Source: an uncultured bacterium (lineage in GTDB: Bacteria; Planctomycetota; Phycisphaerae; Phycisphaerales; UBA1924). Taken from it: a stretch of 7,837 nt of DNA. The position numbers and the translations under genes are program-made. Below the pieces are notes generated by a model. It ran no database searches, had not been told where the DNA came from, and was given only the letters and a program-made list of their open reading frames with translations. Location of the stretch: contig CALKYH010000004.1 in NCBI GenBank assembly GCA_938003595.1, positions 1-7,837 of the forward strand, written 5' to 3'. Below, piece by piece: positions 5,726 through 7,837 of this stretch (its first letter is position 1; each line of letters begins with the position of its first letter).

Positions 5726-6663
5726 TCCTTCGTGCGCACCGCCTCGATCAGGTTCGTCATGTGCCCGCGCAGCCCCGCGTCGCCCCGGCTCTGCTCGACG
5801 CCCAGCGCCTTGCGCGTCGAGGCCTTGTCGAACATGTTCTTGGCCGGCGGGCCGGTGTCGGGCTCGACCATGCTCGTGGGCAGGCCGAGCAGGTCGGCCG
5901 CGTGCTCAGCGAAGCGCGTGTGCTTCGCGTAGCAGTCGGCCAGGTGGAAGGCGTGGCCGGAGACATCGGGCGCGTCGGCGCGCTCCACAGCGCGGCAGAT
6001 CGCCAGCGCGACATCGTCCACATGCACGAACTTCCCCCCGCCGGGGAAGTCCTGCGCCGTCACGCGCTGGCCATCGAGCAGCCGGAGGAGCGGCTTGTAG
6101 CCGTGGCTGCGTTCGAGGCGCGTGGGCTCGACGCCGTAGACCGCCGCGGGCCGGAGCGCGACGGTGTGCATGCCGAGGCGGAACTTGGCGTCCCAGAGGT
6201 GGGCCTCGACCGCGGCCTTGAGGGCGCCGTAGAGCGACCCCGGGCGGAGCGGATGCTCCTCGTCGACCAGGCCCCCCCAGTTCGGGCTGATGTCGTGATG
6301 AACGGCGACGGAGGAGAGGTAGACGAAGCGGCGGATCCCAGCCGCGTGGGCGGCGTGGAGGAACCGGATGGACCCCTCCAGGTTGGTCCGCAGGTGCGTC
6401 TGGAGGTCCCCACCCCCGGATGCGGACCGGACGGCGTCCCAATCCACGGAATTATGGACCACCGCGTCAGCCCCGGCGAGCAGGTCCGGCCAGATGGAGG
6501 CATCCGCCTGGTCCCCCCGGGCGTATCGACTGATGTGGGGCTCGATGTGGTCGACCCGAGAGCCCTCCCGGACGAGGGCCACGACCTCGTGTCCATGATG
6601 GCGCAGAACCCGCGCCGAGAAGCTGCCGATGAAGCCCGAGGCGCCCGTTAACACGATCCGCAT
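5722..6663 (-). CDS. NAD-dependent epimerase/dehydratase (extended short-chain dehydrogenase family)
   Basis: 313 residues from ATG 6663 to TAG 5724-5722. The N-terminal Rossmann fold has the extended-SDR dinucleotide motif TGASGFIG (6-13). Asn94, Ser117/Ser118 and the catalytic pair Tyr145 and Lys149 (SLYGALKAA) form the active site, and ALRPAAVYG (169-177) and FVHVDDVALAI (212-222) are typical family segments. Substrates in this family are usually nucleotide sugars, but steroids, flavonoids and others occur, and nothing here fixes the substrate. The start was chosen because the protein family begins directly with M-x-I-V-L-T-G, and GAGGG lies 7 bases upstream. It is convergent with the SPFH gene (4-base overlap) and divergent from the kinase gene. 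There are no sugar-pathway neighbours, so a general sugar- or alcohol-modifying role is all that can be inferred. Confidence 0.9.
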   Translation of the reverse strand: MRIVLTGASGFIGSFSARVLRHHGHEVVALVREGSRVDHIEPHISRYARGDQADASIWPDLLAGADAVVHNSVDWDAVRSASGGGDLQTHLRTNLEGSIRFLHAAHAAGIRRFVYLSSVAVHHDISPNWGGLVDEEHPLRPGSLYGALKAAVEAHLWDAKFRLGMHTVALRPAAVYGVEPTRLERSHGYKPLLRLLDGQRVTAQDFPGGGKFVHVDDVALAICRAVERADAPDVSGHAFHLADCYAKHTRFAEHAADLLGLPTSMVEPDTGPPAKNMFDKASTRKALGVEQSRGDAGLRGHMTNLIEAVRTKD

Positions 6664-6670
6664 GAACGCG

Positions 6671-6675
6671 CCCTC
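6671..6675 (-). promoter_or_regulatory. Ribosome binding site of the epimerase gene
   Basis: On the minus strand GAGGG lies 7 bases before the ATG at 6663. It supports this internal start over an upstream in-frame one that would add 17 residues unlike the family. Confidence 0.55.
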
Positions 6676-6695
6676 GAATCCCGCTCCCGGCGCCA

Positions 6696-6723
6696 ACGGC
6701 TCTCCGAAGACCAACGGAGCCGT
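6696..6723 (-). other. Imperfect stem-loop in the leader of the epimerase gene
   Basis: ACGGCT (6696-6701) pairs with AGCCGT (6718-6723), and CCG (6704-6706) with CGG (6715-6717). This gives nine pairs around a 2-base bulge and an 8-base loop. It sits 33 bases from the epimerase start and ends 4 bases before the -35 box of the divergent kinase promoter, so it could be an mRNA structure or an operator. Weak evidence. Confidence 0.25.
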
Positions 6724-6727
6724 CTCG

Positions 6728-6756
6728 TTGACACCCTCTCAGGGCGCCCATAGTTT
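6728..6756 (+). promoter_or_regulatory. Candidate sigma70-type promoter of the kinase gene
   Basis: A perfect -35 box TTGACA (6728-6733) is followed after exactly 17 bases by TAGTTT (6751-6756, three of six -10 bases). Transcription would start near 6763 with a leader of about 40 bases. It is the best promoter-like match in the window. Confidence 0.5.
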
Positions 6757-6772
6757 ACGCGATTCGGCCCGA

Positions 6773-6791
6773 CCCGCGTCTCCGACGCGGG
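6773..6791 (+). other. Perfect stem-loop in the kinase mRNA leader
   Basis: CCCGCGTC (6773-6780) and GACGCGGG (6784-6791) form an 8-bp perfect stem with a 3-base loop, ending 11 bases before the kinase start codon. It lies between the predicted transcription start and the ATG, where a Shine-Dalgarno sequence would normally be; none is present. It could modulate initiation, or be a protein-binding palindrome. Confidence 0.5.
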
Positions 6792-6802
6792 AAACGCCAC
6801 CC

Positions 6803-7837
6803 ATGAGCGGACCGTCCAATCATTTCGGATCCAACGACCCCGACCGGCTGAAGCTGCCGGACGATGAGCCGCGCCGCGCCGCCAACGGCGCCCGCGCCGG
6901 CGACACCAACGCGGGGACCAAGTCCGGCTCGCGCCGCCCGGCGGACATCGACGCGATCCTCGCGCGCGTGGTCGTCGAGCACGGCCTGGCGACGATGGAC
7001 GATGTGCAGACCTGCCTCCGGCTGCGCAACGAGGCGTCCCGCGCCGGCGACTCGACGCGGCCGGGCGACCCCGGGCAGTCGTCGCTCGCGCAGCTGCTGG
7101 TTGACAACGAGCTGGTCACCAAGCGCCAGCTCGAGCGGCTCAAGAGCGCCGTCGAGGCCGAGCGCACCGGCCAGCACATCCCCGGCTACACGGTCCTCGG
7201 CAAGCTCGGCGCCGGCGCGATGGCGACGGTCTTCAAGGCCCGCCAGGTCTCGCTGGACCGGCTGGTGGCCATCAAGATCCTGCCCCGCAAGTTCACCAGC
7301 GACCCGCAGTTCATCGAGCGTTTCTACGCCGAGGGACGGGCCGCCGCCCAGCTGAATCACCCGCACATCGTGCAGGCGTACGATGTCGGCAAGGCCGGCG
7401 AGTTCCACTACTTCGTGATGGAGTATGTCGAGGGCTCGACGGTCTACGACCAGATCATCGCGAAGAAGCGCTACAACGAGGCCGAGGCGCTGGAGGTCAT
7501 CCTGCAGGTCGCCCAGGCGCTCGAGCACGCCCACGACAAGGGCCTCATCCACCGCGATGTGAAGCCCAAGAACATCATGATCTCGAAAGAGGGCGTGGTG
7601 AAGCTGGCCGACATGGGCCTGGCCCGCGCCGTCTCCGACCGCGAGGCCGCGGAGGCCGAGGCCGGCAAGGCGTTCGGCACGCCGTACTACATCAGCCCGG
7701 AGCAGATCCGCGGCGAGCGCGACATCGCGCCCTCGGCGGACATCTACTCGCTCGGCTGCACGCTGTACCACATGGTCACCGGGCGCGTGCCGTTCGAGGG
7801 CAAGGACCCGTCGGAGGTGATGAAGAAGCACCTCAAG
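6803..7837 (+). CDS. Hanks-type Ser/Thr protein kinase with duplicated N-terminal module, 3' partial
   Basis: 345 visible residues, open to the right edge. Residues 1-45 are polar and probably disordered. Residues 50-75 and 92-120 contain two related helical units (LARVVVEHGLAT at 53-64, LAQLLVDNELVT at 95-106) resembling the N-terminal domain of type II secretion ATPases (GspE/MshEN-like). The kinase domain begins near 128: glycine loop KLGAGAMATVFKA (134-146), VAIK with Lys158, candidate helix-C Glu177, catalytic loop HRDVKPKN (250-257) with Asp252, metal-binding DMG (270-272) in place of DFG, GTPYYISPE (292-300), and Asp313 in SADIYSLG. The catalytic residues are intact, so it should be active. 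Members usually continue with a membrane segment and a sensor domain, which lie beyond the window. It is divergent from the epimerase gene and has no Shine-Dalgarno sequence. The start at 6803 is the first ATG after the promoter; its exact position is moderately certain. Confidence 0.92.
   Translation, partial: MSGPSNHFGSNDPDRLKLPDDEPRRAANGARAGDTNAGTKSGSRRPADIDAILARVVVEHGLATMDDVQTCLRLRNEASRAGDSTRPGDPGQSSLAQLLVDNELVTKRQLERLKSAVEAERTGQHIPGYTVLGKLGAGAMATVFKARQVSLDRLVAIKILPRKFTSDPQFIERFYAEGRAAAQLNHPHIVQAYDVGKAGEFHYFVMEYVEGSTVYDQIIAKKRYNEAEALEVILQVAQALEHAHDKGLIHRDVKPKNIMISKEGVVKLADMGLARAVSDREAAEAEAGKAFGTPYYISPEQIRGERDIAPSADIYSLGCTLYHMVTGRVPFEGKDPSEVMKKHLK

Noticed and set aside
6755..7831. 358-codon minus-strand open frame opposite the kinase gene
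   Set aside because: The plus strand encodes every kinase motif in order; the reverse product has no recognisable feature.
1..7837. CRISPR array, tRNA, insertion sequence or phage genes
   Set aside because: No spaced identical short repeats, cloverleaf, transposase motif or terminal inverted repeats were seen.

Overview
The window looks like chromosomal DNA from a planctomycete, most likely of the Phycisphaerae. The G+C content is about two thirds by eye. Other pointers are the secreted Cys-bearing ('GC-type') dockerin proteins, an unusual Hanks-type Ser/Thr kinase, a Gram-negative LPS-export ATPase (LptB), and start sites that often lack a Shine-Dalgarno sequence. No mobile element, tRNA, rRNA or CRISPR array was seen. 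No stretch longer than 300 bases lacks a gene; the longest gap is 245 bases, after the GAPDH gene.

Layout. Positions 1-1314 hold two tandem same-strand paralogues, the first cut by the window edge. They encode small secreted proteins with four WGENxGW repeats followed by a two-EF-hand dockerin-like domain. Converging on them with a 4-base gap is a minus-strand pair (2711 down to 1319): lptB, then a PEGA-domain lipoprotein, which look like one operon. Divergent from lptB is the GAPDH gene (2847-3866), with a candidate promoter and a clear ribosome binding site. After a 245-base gap comes a 537-residue membrane-anchored SPFH/flotillin-like protein (4112-5725). Its stop codon overlaps that of a convergent NAD-dependent epimerase/dehydratase gene (6663 down to 5722). 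Divergent from the epimerase, behind a perfect TTGACA -35 box and a leader stem-loop, a Ser/Thr protein kinase starts at 6803 and runs off the right edge.

How the genes relate. lptB and the lipoprotein point to the outer envelope, as do the secreted dockerin proteins and the SPFH protein. GAPDH and the kinase are probably independent units. No single pathway links the whole window.

The most unexpected signal is compositional. The tetranucleotide ACGT occurs only twice in 7837 bases, both times inside GACGTC. Coding sequences avoid it by using NAT instead of the otherwise dominant NAC codons before GTN codons. Other points of interest are the triplicated barrel-like repeat in the SPFH protein, the duplicated N-terminal module of the kinase, and the uncharacterised WGENxGW repeat.
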